A program made the position numbers and the translations under genes. The notes under the pieces were generated by a model. It searched no databases and had not been told where the DNA came from. It worked only from the letters and a program-made list of their open reading frames with translations. Shown here piece by piece: positions 8,179 to 17,079 of a stretch of DNA of 64,000 nucleotides. How positions within the stretch are numbered: position 1 is the stretch's first letter; each line of letters begins with the position of its first letter. This DNA is from Microlunatus phosphovorus NM-1. GTDB lineage: Bacteria; Actinomycetota; Actinomycetes; Propionibacteriales; Propionibacteriaceae. The stretch is taken from assembly GCF_000270245.1 (NCBI RefSeq), contig NC_015635.1, forward strand, positions 4,030,001 through 4,094,000, written 5' to 3'.

Positions 8179-9275
8179 CCGACACCGTGACCCGCACCGC
8201 ACCGAAACGGCTCTCCACACTCGACAAGTGGCTGCCGCTGTGGATCGGCCTCGCCATGGTCGCCGGTCTCCTCCTCGGCCGGTTCGTGCCTGTGCTCTCC
8301 GACGTGCTGTCCGCGATGGAGGTCGGTGGGATCTCGGTCCCGATCGGGCTGGGCCTGCTGGTGATGATGTATCCGGTGCTCGCGAAGGTCCGCTACGACA
8401 AGGTCGCCGCCGTCACCGGAGACAAGAAGCTCCTGGTCTCTTCGCTCGTGCTGAACTGGCTCGTGGGGCCGGCGGTGATGTTCGCCCTGGCCTGGATCTT
8501 CCTGCCGGATCTGCCCGAGTACCGCACCGGGCTGATCATCGTCGGGCTCGCCCGCTGCATCGCGATGGTCGTGATCTGGAACGATCTGGCCTGCGGTGAC
8601 CGGGAAGCGACCGCGGTGCTGGTGGCGATCAACTCGGTGTTCCAGGTCGTCGCGTTCTCCCTGCTGGGCTGGTTCTATCTCACCGTCCTGCCGGGCTGGC
8701 TGGGGCTGGACACGCAAGGGCTGGAGATCTCGGTCTGGCAGATCGCGCTGAATGTGATCGTCTTCCTCGGCGTCCCCCTCGCCGCGGGGTTCGCCTCGCG
8801 GTGGATCGGCGAGAAGCGGAAGGGGCGCGACTGGTACGAGGAGACGTTCCTTCCGAGGGTCGGGCCGTGGGCGCTGTACGGCCTGCTGTTCACGATCGTG
8901 CTGCTGTTCGCCCTCCAGGGCGAACAGGTCACCTCCCGGCCGATGGACGTCGCCCGGATCGCACTTCCCTTGCTGGTGTACTTCGGGCTGATGTGGTTCG
9001 CGGGGCTGCTGCTCGGCAAGGGCATCGGCCTGAGCTACGCGCGATCGACGACGCTCGCGTTCACCGCGGCCGGGAACAACTTCGAACTGGCCATCGCGGT
9101 CGCCATCGGCACCTTCGGCGCGGCCTCCGGGCAGGCCTTGGCGGGGGTCGTCGGCCCGCTCATCGAGGTGCCCGTGTTGGTGGGGCTGGTCTACGTCTCG
9201 CTCTGGGCGGCGAAAGCCTGGTTCCGCACCGACCCCTACGCCACCGAATCCACGATCGAATCGAGGACGTCATGA
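8175..9275 (+). CDS. acr3: ACR3-family arsenite efflux permease
   Basis: A 366-residue inner-membrane carrier with about ten hydrophobic helices, which exports As(III) as the last step of arsenate detoxification. The family cysteine is present at residue 128 (GLARCIAMVVIWNDLACGD), as is the conserved AGNNFELAIAVAIGTFG segment near the C-terminus. Length is normal for ACR3 and unlike the 12-helix ArsB. It overlaps trxA and the arsR-arsC fusion by ATGA. Confidence 0.95.
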   Translation: MTDTVTRTAPKRLSTLDKWLPLWIGLAMVAGLLLGRFVPVLSDVLSAMEVGGISVPIGLGLLVMMYPVLAKVRYDKVAAVTGDKKLLVSSLVLNWLVGPAVMFALAWIFLPDLPEYRTGLIIVGLARCIAMVVIWNDLACGDREATAVLVAINSVFQVVAFSLLGWFYLTVLPGWLGLDTQGLEISVWQIALNVIVFLGVPLAAGFASRWIGEKRKGRDWYEETFLPRVGPWALYGLLFTIVLLFALQGEQVTSRPMDVARIALPLLVYFGLMWFAGLLLGKGIGLSYARSTTLAFTAAGNNFELAIAVAIGTFGAASGQALAGVVGPLIEVPVLVGLVYVSLWAAKAWFRTDPYATESTIESRTS

Positions 9276-10273
9276 CCGACACCGCTGTCCTTCCCGACGC
9301 CGAGGCGTGCGCGCCCTCCGCGATGCACGCGATCGGCGCCGACGCAGCTGCGACTGTGGCCGGGGCGCTCAAGGCGCTGGCGGATCCGCTGCGGCTGCGG
9401 ATGCTGTCCGCGATCGCGACCGACCCGCGCGGCGAGTCCTGCGTGTGCGATCTCGCGGAGCTCGCCGACGTGTCCCAGCCGACCGTCTCCCACCATCTGA
9501 AGGTGTTGAAGGAGACCGGGATGCTGCGGTCCGAGCGGCGCAGTACGTGGGTCTGGTACCGGATCGCGCCGGGCAAGCAGCGCGCCGTCGCGGCCCTCCT
9601 CGACGCGTTCGCACCAGCGGCAGTCGCCGACGAGCCGGAGGACGCTCAGGCGCGAGTTGAAGCGTTGCGGCAGATGGACGCCCGCGTGACCCGGCTCGCC
9701 GAGGAACTGGCCAACGAGCTGACCGGGCTGCACCGTGATGTCGTGATCGCGATCGTGCGCGAGTCCTACGCGGGCCTGGTGCGGTCGGCGAAGCTGACGC
9801 AGCACATGATCCCGCTGACCGAGCGCTTCGCCCGCCAGCGCCTCGCCGACCTCACCCGGGATCGGTCTTCGGGGGTGCCGCAGGTGCTGTTCGTGTGCGT
9901 GCAGAACGCGGGCCGTTCCCAGCTCGCCGCCGCCATCGTCAACCAGCTCGCCGACGGCCGAGTGATCGCCCGTTCCGCAGGCTCGACCCCGGCGTCGGAC
10001 CTGCACCCGCACGTGCGCTCCCTGCTCGTCGAGATCGAAGGCGAGCAGGAGGCTCGGGATGCGTTCCCGAAGCCGCTGACCGACGACGCCGTCCGCGCCG
10101 CGGACGTTGTGGTGACGATGGGCTGCGGCGACGTGTGCCCGATCATCCCGGGTGTCCGCTACGAGGATTGGGCCGTCGGCGACCCCGCCCTCGCCTCCCC
10201 GCAAGGGGTCGACGCGATCCGACACGACATCGAGTCCCGCGTCCGCGCCCTCCTCGCGACCCTCACCGACTGA
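9272..10273 (+). CDS. ArsR-arsenate reductase fusion protein
   Basis: A 333-residue fusion. Residues 25-110 form an ArsR winged helix with the metal-site motif C57-V-C59-DL followed by SQPTVSHHLK. Residues 125-195 are a helical linker (a three-helix dimerisation-like segment). Residues 203-333 are a low-molecular-weight-phosphatase-type arsenate reductase with the P-loop C209-V-Q-N-A-G-R215-S and a MGCGDVCP pair that would serve as resolving cysteines. One chain thus appears to combine sensing and enzyme activity. Whether it still binds DNA is unknown. The start at 9272 overlaps acr3 (ATGA). An open frame extends upstream but lies inside acr3. Confidence 0.9.
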   Translation: MTDTAVLPDAEACAPSAMHAIGADAAATVAGALKALADPLRLRMLSAIATDPRGESCVCDLAELADVSQPTVSHHLKVLKETGMLRSERRSTWVWYRIAPGKQRAVAALLDAFAPAAVADEPEDAQARVEALRQMDARVTRLAEELANELTGLHRDVVIAIVRESYAGLVRSAKLTQHMIPLTERFARQRLADLTRDRSSGVPQVLFVCVQNAGRSQLAAAIVNQLADGRVIARSAGSTPASDLHPHVRSLLVEIEGEQEARDAFPKPLTDDAVRAADVVVTMGCGDVCPIIPGVRYEDWAVGDPALASPQGVDAIRHDIESRVRALLATLTD

Positions 10274-10288
10274 AAGAAGCCAAAGTTC

Positions 10289-10693
10289 ATGACCGTTCAG
10301 CAGCCCTCTGTCCTGTTCGTCTGCGTCCACAACGCCGGCCGCTCCCAGATGGCCGCCGGCTACCTCCGCCACCTCGCCGCAGGCCGCATCGAGGTCCGCT
10401 CGGCCGGGTCCATGCCCGCCGAGCAGATCAACCCCGTGGCCGTCGAAGCCATGCGCGAGGAAGGGATTGACATCACCGCCGAGCAGCCGAAGGTGCTCAC
10501 CACCGAGGCGGTGCAGGCCTCCGACGTGGTGATCACGATGGGCTGCGGCGACGCCTGCCCGTTCTTCCCGGGCAAGCGGTACGAGGACTGGAAGCTCGAC
10601 GACCCCGCCGGACAGGGCATCGAGGCGGTGCGCCCGATCCGCGACGAGATCAAGGGGCGCATCGAAGCGCTCTTGGCAGAGCTGCTCGTCTGA
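10289..10693 (+). CDS. arsC: Arsenate reductase (thioredoxin-coupled)
   Basis: A 134-residue phosphatase-fold arsenate reductase. The nucleophile loop is C12-V-H-N-A-G-R18-SQM, and the downstream cysteines in MGCGDACPFFPG are the expected disulfide relay. The product reduces As(V) to As(III) for export by the ACR3 permease. It is the last gene of the trxB operon, 15 bases after the fusion gene. A close copy (TAEQPK, DDPAGQGIEAVRPIRDEI) is at 27.6-28.0 kb. Confidence 0.95.
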   Translation: MTVQQPSVLFVCVHNAGRSQMAAGYLRHLAAGRIEVRSAGSMPAEQINPVAVEAMREEGIDITAEQPKVLTTEAVQASDVVITMGCGDACPFFPGKRYEDWKLDDPAGQGIEAVRPIRDEIKGRIEALLAELLV

Positions 10694-10710
10694 GGGAGTG
10701 TGAGCGCCGC

Positions 10711-10739
10711 AGGGGCAAGCAACATCGGCGCTTGCCCCT
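10711..10739 (+). terminator. Hairpin terminator after the trxB-arsC operon
   Basis: AGGGGCAAGC (10711-10720) pairs perfectly with GCTTGCCCCT (10730-10739) over a nine-base loop. It lies 18 bases after arsC and before the convergent thioredoxin-like gene. There is no long T run. Confidence 0.6.
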
Positions 10740-10828
10740 CCCATGCTCTTGAGGGAGCTCGATCCATGCGGGGAACATCGTTGTGCCGCGGGTGTGGCCC
10801 GCTAATTGCGTCCCCAGTGGTTGTCGCT

Positions 10829-11137
10829 CTATCGAGAAGCGCCTCGCAGCGCTGCTTCGATCTGCTCCGGCGTGGGCGCTCCGGCGAATCCGCTTTCCGT
10901 CGAGTAGACGCGGCACGCGAGCGAGCGGACCGGTGCGGTCGGGAACAGGTCGACGCCGTCGACTAGGAGCGTGGGTGATCCTCCGAACGGAGAATTCGTC
11001 GCTTCGGCCTCGGTCCGGATGGCTACCAGTTCGACGGCCACGTCCACAAATCCGATTGCGTCCAGCGCAGCACGCGCGTTGGCTTCGGCGATGTCCGTGT
11101 TCGGGCAGTCGAGGATGTGCAACAGTTCGACCTTCAT
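10829..11137 (-). CDS. Thioredoxin-fold metal-resistance accessory protein
   Basis: A 102-residue protein of thioredoxin-like fold: MKVELLHILDCPNTDIAEAN at the start, a single cysteine in the usual active-site position (CPNT), and the cis-proline segment GGSPTLLVDGVDLF. A further cysteine lies in SLACRVY. Similar small proteins accompany mercury and cadmium genes in Actinobacteria, but their function is not established. Its ATG overlaps the stop of the P-type ATPase (ATGA), so it belongs to the cmtR-ATPase operon. Confidence 0.75.
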   Translation of the reverse strand: MKVELLHILDCPNTDIAEANARAALDAIGFVDVAVELVAIRTEAEATNSPFGGSPTLLVDGVDLFPTAPVRSLACRVYSTESGFAGAPTPEQIEAALRGASR

Positions 11138-13041
11138 GCGATCCGCTCTTTTCGGGTCCGAGCCGCGCGGAGCCCGTTGAGGATGACGACGACCTCGGCG
11201 ATCTCGTGCACCAGCACCACCGCGGCCAGCCCCAGCACGCCGAACAGGGCCAGCGGCAGCAGGGCGGCGATGATCAGCAGCGACAGGATGATGTTCTGGT
11301 TGATGATGCGCCTGCCGCGACGGGCGTGGTCGAACGCCCGCGGGAGGAGCCGCAGGTCGTGGCCGGTGAAGGCGACGTCGGCGGACTCGATCGCAGCGTC
11401 GGAGCCGGTCGCGCCCATCGCGATGCCGATGTCCGCGGCGGCCAAGGCGGGGGCGTCGTTGATGCCATCGCCGATCATCGCGACCGAGCCGTGCCCGCCC
11501 AGTTCGCTGATCGCGGTGGCCTTGTCCTCCGGGCGCAGCTCGGCGCGCACGTCCTCGATCCCGGCCTGCGCGGCCAGCGCCCGGGCGGTGCGGGCGTTGT
11601 CACCGGTGAGCATCGTCACCCCGACGCCCTGGGCGGCGAGGGTGCGGACCACCTCTGGGACCTCGGGGCGCAGCTCGTCGCGGACACCGACCGCGGCGAC
11701 CGGGGCGTCGTCGCGGTGCACGATCACGACGGTCATGCCCTGCTCCTCCAAGCCCGCGACCTGGTCCTTGAGCGTCCCCGCGTCCAGCCAGCGGGGGCTA
11801 CCGACTGTGACCCTGGCCCCGTCGATGCTGCCTTCGATGCCGTGCCCGGCCTGCTCGGTCACGTCCAAGGCGGCGGGAGCTCCGGGGGCGGCGGCGGTGA
11901 TCGCGGCGGCCAGCGGGTGGGTGCTGTGCTGCTCCAGCGACGCAGCCCACGCCAACGCCTGCGCCTCGGTCACGCCCTCGGTGGTGAGCACGGCGGTGAC
12001 GGCGGGCTCGTTGCGGGTGAGGGTGCCGGTCTTGTCGACGGCGACGTGGCGGATCACGCCGAACCGCTCGAAGACCTCGCCGGACTTGATGATCACGCCG
12101 AATCTGCTCGCCGAGCCGATCGCGGCGACGACGGTCAGCGGGACCGAGATCGCCAGCGCGCACGGCGACGCGGCGACGAGCACCACGAGGGCGCGGGTGA
12201 TCCACAGCTCCGGGTCGCCCAGCAGCGAGCCGATGATCGCGACGAGAGCGGCGAGGATCAGCACGCCAGGCACGAGCGGCCGGGCGATGCGGTCGGCCAG
12301 GCGGGCACGGTCGCCCTTCTCCGCCTGCGCCTGCTCCACCAGCTCCACGATCGTGGTCAGCGAATTGTCGGTACCCGCCGCGGTCGCCTCGACCTCCAGG
12401 GCACCGGCGGTGTTGATCGCCCCGGCCGACACCGCGTCGCCGGGCTCGACCTCCACCGGGATCGACTCCCCGGTGATCGCCGAGGTGTCCAGGCTCGACC
12501 GGCCCGTGCGGACGATCCCGTCGGTCGCGATCCGCTCACCCGGACGCACGAGCATCAGCTGACCAACGGCCAGATCCTTCGCGGCGACCTCCACGGACGC
12601 GCCATCCCGCCGGATGGTCGCGGTCTCCGGGACCAGCTTGAGCAGCGCCCGCAGCCCGCCGCGGGCGCGATCCATGGCCTTGTCCTCCAGCGCTTCGGCG
12701 ATGGAGTACAGGAACGCCAACGCCGCGGCCTCCTCGACGTAGCCGAGGATCACCGCGCCGACCGCGCTGATCGTCATCAGCAGCCCGATGCCCAGCTTGC
12801 CCGTGAACAGCTTGCGGACCGCGCCGGGCGTGAACGTCGACGCACCCAGCAGCAGGCCGATCCAGAACGCCACCAGCGCCGGGATCTCCGCACCCGTCCA
12901 TTCCAGGACCAGGCCCGTGCCGAAGGCGACGCCGGAGAACACCGGAACCATGATCCCGCGGTCACGCCACCACGGCCGCTCCTCCTCGGCCTCCTCGCCG
13001 ACCCGGGTCTCCGGCTCGTCGCAGCCGCACGCCGCGCTCAC
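11134..13041 (-). CDS. P1B-type metal-exporting ATPase (cadmium/lead/zinc type)
   Basis: A 635-residue ATPase with the phosphorylation site DKTGT, TGES, MIGDGINDAPAL and an HP motif (QHSTHPLA). The transmembrane metal motif is SPC (VAASPCALAISVPL) and the last helices carry LVHEIAEVVVILNGLRA, a pattern close to P1B-4 pumps. There is no N-terminal HMA domain, only a short CGCDEP segment. GTG at 13041 is chosen because it overlaps the cmtR stop (GTGA); a 653-residue frame would run into cmtR. The CmtR partner points to Cd(II)/Pb(II) as inducer, but transport specificity cannot be read from sequence alone. Confidence 0.9.
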   Translation of the reverse strand: MSAACGCDEPETRVGEEAEEERPWWRDRGIMVPVFSGVAFGTGLVLEWTGAEIPALVAFWIGLLLGASTFTPGAVRKLFTGKLGIGLLMTISAVGAVILGYVEEAAALAFLYSIAEALEDKAMDRARGGLRALLKLVPETATIRRDGASVEVAAKDLAVGQLMLVRPGERIATDGIVRTGRSSLDTSAITGESIPVEVEPGDAVSAGAINTAGALEVEATAAGTDNSLTTIVELVEQAQAEKGDRARLADRIARPLVPGVLILAALVAIIGSLLGDPELWITRALVVLVAASPCALAISVPLTVVAAIGSASRFGVIIKSGEVFERFGVIRHVAVDKTGTLTRNEPAVTAVLTTEGVTEAQALAWAASLEQHSTHPLAAAITAAAPGAPAALDVTEQAGHGIEGSIDGARVTVGSPRWLDAGTLKDQVAGLEEQGMTVVIVHRDDAPVAAVGVRDELRPEVPEVVRTLAAQGVGVTMLTGDNARTARALAAQAGIEDVRAELRPEDKATAISELGGHGSVAMIGDGINDAPALAAADIGIAMGATGSDAAIESADVAFTGHDLRLLPRAFDHARRGRRIINQNIILSLLIIAALLPLALFGVLGLAAVVLVHEIAEVVVILNGLRAARTRKERIA

Positions 13042-13397
13042 GCGCCCGCTCCCGTCCCGCAGCAGCCCGGCACCGTGCACTCGGCATCCACGCACGGCGC
13101 GTGCTCGTCCACGGCCAGCGTCACGTCCACCAGCGCCGTGAGCGCCGCCGCGAGGTGCGGGTCGGCGATCTCGTAGCGCGTCTGCCGCCCCTCGGGCTCG
13201 GCGACCACGATCCCGCAGTCGCGCAGACAGGTCAGATGGTTCGACACGTTCGAGCGCGTCAGCTCCAGCTCGCGCGAGAGCACGGCCGGGTAGCTCGGGC
13301 CGTCCAGCAGGGTCATCAGGATCCGGGAACGCGTCGGATCCGCCATGGCCCGGCCCAGCCGGTTCATGACGTCAAGACGCGAAGCAATAGTCAGCAT
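13038..13397 (-). CDS. cmtR: CmtR-type cadmium/lead-sensing ArsR-family repressor
   Basis: A 119-residue winged-helix repressor. It aligns throughout with mycobacterial CmtR (GRAMADPTRSRILMTLLDG, LTRSNVSNHLTCLRDCG). The three ligands known for CmtR are present at the same residue numbers, C57 and C61 in helix 4 and C102 in the tail. It should release DNA on binding Cd(II) or Pb(II) and so induce the ATPase it overlaps. A 35-base palindrome covers its start codon, suggesting autoregulation of a leaderless transcript. Extra cysteines in the tail (ECTVPGCC) could add metal affinity. Confidence 0.92.
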   Translation of the reverse strand: MLTIASRLDVMNRLGRAMADPTRSRILMTLLDGPSYPAVLSRELELTRSNVSNHLTCLRDCGIVVAEPEGRQTRYEIADPHLAAALTALVDVTLAVDEHAPCVDAECTVPGCCGTGAGA

Positions 13398-13424
13398 ACA
13401 CTGAACTATACAGTGAACGCTGAC
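13390..13424 (-). promoter_or_regulatory. Long interrupted palindrome, probable CmtR operator
   Basis: The arms are symmetric on both levels: GTCAGC (13390-13395) with GCTGAC (13419-13424), and CACTG (13399-13403) with CAGTG (13411-13415), with three-base gaps on each side and a seven-base centre. It overlaps the cmtR ATG at 13397-13395. Operator function is inferred from position and symmetry. Confidence 0.65.
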
Positions 13425-13445
13425 CTATTGTCGGCTCCGATAACC

Positions 13446-14651
13446 TCAACTTCGACTATGAACGCCACGCGGCGGGAGGAGTGGCTGCTCCGCGCAGGCC
13501 CTCGTCCACGCGCTGGCGATCATCAGGGCCGTCCCGACTGCAGCCAGGGCGGTCAGGACGGCGAATGCCCTCGCGCAGCTCCCGGTCACCTCGGCGAGGA
13601 CGGCCCCGGCGAACGGGGCGAGGGCAGCGGCCAGCAGGACCGGGAGGCCGAGGACGCCGGAGAGGTGGCCGTAGGCGCGCTCTCCCCAGCGGTCGGTGAT
13701 CGCGGTCGCCTGCAGCAGCGTGGCGATCCCGCGGCCGACTCCGGCGAGCATCGACGCCGCAATCAGCAGGCCCACCGGGCCCGGCACCACGGCCAGGACC
13801 AGCGTGCTCGCAGTCACCAGGATGAACACGGCGGCGGTGCGCGCGGTCAGCGAGGCCCGGTGCGCCAGGCCGGTGTAGACGAGGCGTCCGGCGACCTGGC
13901 CGACGCCCCCGAGGCCGAGCACCCAGGCTGCGGCCCGGGCGTCGAGGCCGCGCTCGAGCATGAGCGGGACCAGGGCCAGCAGGCCCGTGTACATGGCCAG
14001 CGACGCCGCGGTCAAACCGCCCGTGAGCAGCCAGAACCGCGCGCTGCGCAGGACCGCGACGGCATGGGCGCTGTCGGCGGCGGGCGCGTCGCGATGCCCG
14101 CGCGCGGGCCAGGGGTGTCGCAGCAGGAGCCAGTGGGCCGGCACTGTGACGACGGCGAGGGTGGCTGCCGCCCACAGGTAGGTCGCCCGCCAGCCCAGCT
14201 GCTCGCCGGCGGTCGCCGTCAGCGGCGCGAAGACCGTGCTGGCCAGGCCCGCGACGAGCGTGAGCGTGGCCAGTGCCCCGAGGCGGCGTGCGTCGAACCA
14301 GCCGGTGATCGCGGCGAACGCCGGCGGGTAGAGCACCCCGGCCATCGCGGCCCCGGCGAGCACCCAGCCGGCGACGAAGACCGGCAGGCTCCATGCCGTG
14401 CCGATCACCACGAGAGCCAGGACTCCAAGGGCCGACCCGACCGTCATGACCAGCCGCGGTCCGCGCCGGTCGATGACGCGGCCGATCGGCACCCCGACCA
14501 GCGCCGAGACCACCAGTGCCGCCGAGAACGCCGAGGTGACGGCCATCGAGGACCAGCCGGTGTCGGCGCTGATCCGTGGCGCGAGCACCGGGAAGGCGTA
14601 GTAGAGCAGCCCCCAGGAGACGATCTCGGTTACGCACAGCGCCGCCAGCAC
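13446..14651 (-). CDS. MFS transporter in the arsenic island
   Basis: A 401-residue major facilitator with about 12 helices and the loop-2/3 motif GVPIGRVIDRRGPR. The cytoplasmic middle loop is at about residues 185-205. MFS carriers of this kind accompany flavoprotein genes in actinobacterial ars clusters and may export an organoarsenical or oxidised product; the substrate is unknown. GTG at 14651 is the only standard start giving a whole first helix. The frame remains open upstream to a CTG that overlaps the flavoprotein TGA, so a longer N-terminus (SEPGPRPSLGA) is possible. Confidence 0.82.
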   Translation of the reverse strand: MLAALCVTEIVSWGLLYYAFPVLAPRISADTGWSSMAVTSAFSAALVVSALVGVPIGRVIDRRGPRLVMTVGSALGVLALVVIGTAWSLPVFVAGWVLAGAAMAGVLYPPAFAAITGWFDARRLGALATLTLVAGLASTVFAPLTATAGEQLGWRATYLWAAATLAVVTVPAHWLLLRHPWPARGHRDAPAADSAHAVAVLRSARFWLLTGGLTAASLAMYTGLLALVPLMLERGLDARAAAWVLGLGGVGQVAGRLVYTGLAHRASLTARTAAVFILVTASTLVLAVVPGPVGLLIAASMLAGVGRGIATLLQATAITDRWGERAYGHLSGVLGLPVLLAAALAPFAGAVLAEVTGSCARAFAVLTALAAVGTALMIASAWTRACAEQPLLPPRGVHSRS

Positions 14652-14683
14652 CGCTCCCAGCGATGGGCGGGGTCCGGGCTCAC

Positions 14684-15748
14684 TCAGGCAACGGCGGCAC
14701 CCCGCGGCAGCCTGGTCAGGGCGTCGACGACGTGCTGGGCGTCGCGGTGGACCCCGCGCAGCGTGTTCGAGGAGAACGACCGCTGGAACTCCAGGCCGAG
14801 GAAGCCCAGCCCCGGCAGCGCGGTCGAGACACCGCGGTCGTGCCTCGGCCTGCCGGCCCCGTCGAGGACGCCGAGCGAGGTCAGGTAGGTCAGGTGCGGC
14901 CGGTAGCCGGTCGCGAAGATCACGGCGTCGACCTGCTCCCGGGAGACGTCAGGCCACACGACCCCGTCCGGGGACAACGCGGTGAACATGGGCCGCTGGT
15001 CGGGCCGGCCCGCCTCCAGCGCCCGCTTGTACGTGTCGGTCCCGATCACCGGGGTGCCGGTGACGAGCCGTTCGAGGACCGATGGCGGGAGCAGGTCGGC
15101 GCGCGTGAGGCGCAGCCACCAGTGCAGGTCGCGTCCGGCGATCATCTGCGGCGCGAACCGGACCCGGTCCCGCACCGCCAGCGACGTCTCCGCGTGCTCG
15201 GCGAGCTCGTGGGCCACCTGCACGGCGGAGTTGCCCGCGCCGACGACCACGACCCGCTGCCCGGCGAACTCCTCCGGCGACCGGTAGTCGGCCACATGCA
15301 GAACACGACCCTCGAATGCCTCCCGGCCGGGGATCGACGGCACGTGGGGATTGCCGAACGAACCGGAAGCGGCGATGAGCGCGTCGCCGACCAGGCTGCT
15401 CCCGTCAACCAACTCCACCGTGAACGCCGGCCCGTCGGCGGTGACGTCGACGACGCGGGCATTGGTCCGGACCTCGACGCCGAGCTGGTCGGCGTATCCG
15501 CGGATGTACTCGACGACCTCGTCGCGCCCTGGGTAGCCGTCCGGGTCACCGGGGAACCGATACCCGGGGAAGGAACTGAACCGGCGTGGGGAGAACAGGC
15601 GCAGGCTGTCGTAGTAGCACGGCCAGGACCCGACCGGCTCGTCACCGGCCTCCAGGACGACCGGTTCCCAGCCCCGGTCGCGTCCGGTGCGGGCTGCGGC
15701 GAGGCCGGACTGCCCGCCGCCGACGATCAGCAGGCGGCCCCGGCTCAT
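14684..15748 (-). CDS. FAD/NAD(P)-dependent oxidoreductase (ArsO-like)
   Basis: A 354-residue flavoprotein with an FAD motif at the N-terminus (IVGGGQSGLAAA), an NAD(P) motif VVVGAGNSAVQVAHELA at about residue 170 and the ATGYRPHL stretch of flavin monooxygenase-like enzymes. Its ATG overlaps the stop of the next flavoprotein (ATGA). Two tandem flavoproteins with an MFS carrier beside arsR and arsN suggest chemical modification of arsenicals, but the reaction is not known. The longer open frame from 15853 runs into the neighbour and is not used. Confidence 0.85.
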   Translation of the reverse strand: MSRGRLLIVGGGQSGLAAARTGRDRGWEPVVLEAGDEPVGSWPCYYDSLRLFSPRRFSSFPGYRFPGDPDGYPGRDEVVEYIRGYADQLGVEVRTNARVVDVTADGPAFTVELVDGSSLVGDALIAASGSFGNPHVPSIPGREAFEGRVLHVADYRSPEEFAGQRVVVVGAGNSAVQVAHELAEHAETSLAVRDRVRFAPQMIAGRDLHWWLRLTRADLLPPSVLERLVTGTPVIGTDTYKRALEAGRPDQRPMFTALSPDGVVWPDVSREQVDAVIFATGYRPHLTYLTSLGVLDGAGRPRHDRGVSTALPGLGFLGLEFQRSFSSNTLRGVHRDAQHVVDALTRLPRGAAVA

Positions 15749-17064
15749 CTCGTGGTCCTCGCGCCGATCTGGACCAGCTGCGGCGCGGGCGCGCAGCACG
15801 AGTCCGAGGCCGCCTGATCGTCCGGGGCGTCGAACAGGCCAGACCCGCCACACACCCCTGTGTCCGGCAGGACGAGGTCGACGCGCGCGGCAGCCTCACG
15901 GTCGCCGGCGATCGCCGCGACGACGCTGCGGACCTGCTCGAACCCGGTCAGAGCCAGGAACGTCGGCGCCCGCCCGTACGACTTCGCCCCCACGATGTAG
16001 AACCCCGGCTCCGGGTGTGCGAGGTCCGCCGCTCCCGTGGCACGGACGGAGCCGCACGAATGCAGGTTCGGGTCCACCTCGACAGCGACCTTCGCCGGAG
16101 CCTGCAACCGCATGTCGAGATCGAGCCGGATCTCGGACAGGAACGACAGGTCAGGCCGGAACCCGGTCGCGACGAACACGCGCGATGCCGGTTCCAAACG
16201 GCGGCCGTCTTTCGCGAGGAGCACAGCCTGCCCGTCCTCGACCGCTACCTCTTCGGTACGGAACCCGGTGACGAGATCCACAAGCCCGTCCTCGACCGCC
16301 TTCTTCGCCCGCTGACCCAGCGCACCGCGCTCGGGCAGTTCGTCCCCGCTCCCGCCGCCGAACGTGTTGCCGACCGTGCCGCGGCGCAGCACCCAGCTGA
16401 TCCGCGTCCCCGGCACCCGCTTCGCTACCCGCGACAGTATCCCGATCGTCGTCGCCGCAGAATGACCGTTGCCGACCACCACCACATGCTGACCGGCCAA
16501 GCCCAGGGCATCGTCGATCGCGGGCATGCGATGCTCCACCAGCCCCGCATCGACTGCAGCCTCCTCGCCGAGCGCGGGGAGACCGTCAGCGCCCGCGGGA
16601 TTCGGGGTGTACCAGGTGCCCGACGCGTCGATCACCGCGTCGGTCTCGATCCGCTCCTGCCCACCATCCGTGCGGCGGACGTGCACGACGAACGGTTGCT
16701 CCGCTCGCCCGGCATCGACCGCGAGATCTCGCCCCTTGCGCGCCACGCCGACCACACGAGCCCCATACCGGACCCGGTCGCCCAGCGCGTCCGCAAGCGG
16801 AGCGAGATACCCCTCGATCCACTGCGCCCCGGTCGGATAGCCCTTCTCCGGCGCCACCCACCCCGTCGGCTCCAGCAGGCGACGAGACGCCGCATCGGTG
16901 AGCTCCGTCCACGGCGAGAACAGCCGCACATGTCCCCACTCCGCAACAGCTGCCCCCGGACCATCACCGGCCTCCAGCACGAGCGGGTTCAATCCGCGTT
17001 CCAGTAGATGCGCGGCCGCTGCGAGCCCCTGCGGGCCTGCACCGATAACGACGACGGAAACCAT
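15745..17064 (-). CDS. FAD-dependent oxidoreductase with a C-terminal cysteine pair
   Basis: A 439-residue flavoprotein: FAD motif VVVIGAGPQGLAAAAHL at the N-terminus, NAD(P) motif VVVVGNGHSAATTIGIL at about residue 200, and VFVATGFRPDLSFLSE. The tail contains CGGSGLF and SDSCCAPAP; a vicinal cysteine pair could bind As(III). It is the first gene of the minus-strand operon divergent from arsR, and two ArsR boxes lie between them. The start at 17064 (MVSVVV) fits the FAD fold; the 13 codons upstream of it overlap an ArsR box. Confidence 0.85.
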   Translation of the reverse strand: MVSVVVIGAGPQGLAAAAHLLERGLNPLVLEAGDGPGAAVAEWGHVRLFSPWTELTDAASRRLLEPTGWVAPEKGYPTGAQWIEGYLAPLADALGDRVRYGARVVGVARKGRDLAVDAGRAEQPFVVHVRRTDGGQERIETDAVIDASGTWYTPNPAGADGLPALGEEAAVDAGLVEHRMPAIDDALGLAGQHVVVVGNGHSAATTIGILSRVAKRVPGTRISWVLRRGTVGNTFGGGSGDELPERGALGQRAKKAVEDGLVDLVTGFRTEEVAVEDGQAVLLAKDGRRLEPASRVFVATGFRPDLSFLSEIRLDLDMRLQAPAKVAVEVDPNLHSCGSVRATGAADLAHPEPGFYIVGAKSYGRAPTFLALTGFEQVRSVVAAIAGDREAAARVDLVLPDTGVCGGSGLFDAPDDQAASDSCCAPAPQLVQIGARTTR

Positions 17065-17079
17065 ACCCAACCTCCATGC

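Noticed and set aside
10783-13176. 797-codon plus-strand open frame opposite the metal ATPase
   Set aside because: Arg/Gly/Gln-rich shadow translation of the ATPase; no ribosome site and no family.
13101-14888. 595-codon plus-strand frame across cmtR and the MFS gene
   Set aside because: Gln/Arg/Gly-rich shadow spanning two unrelated minus-strand genes and their operator.
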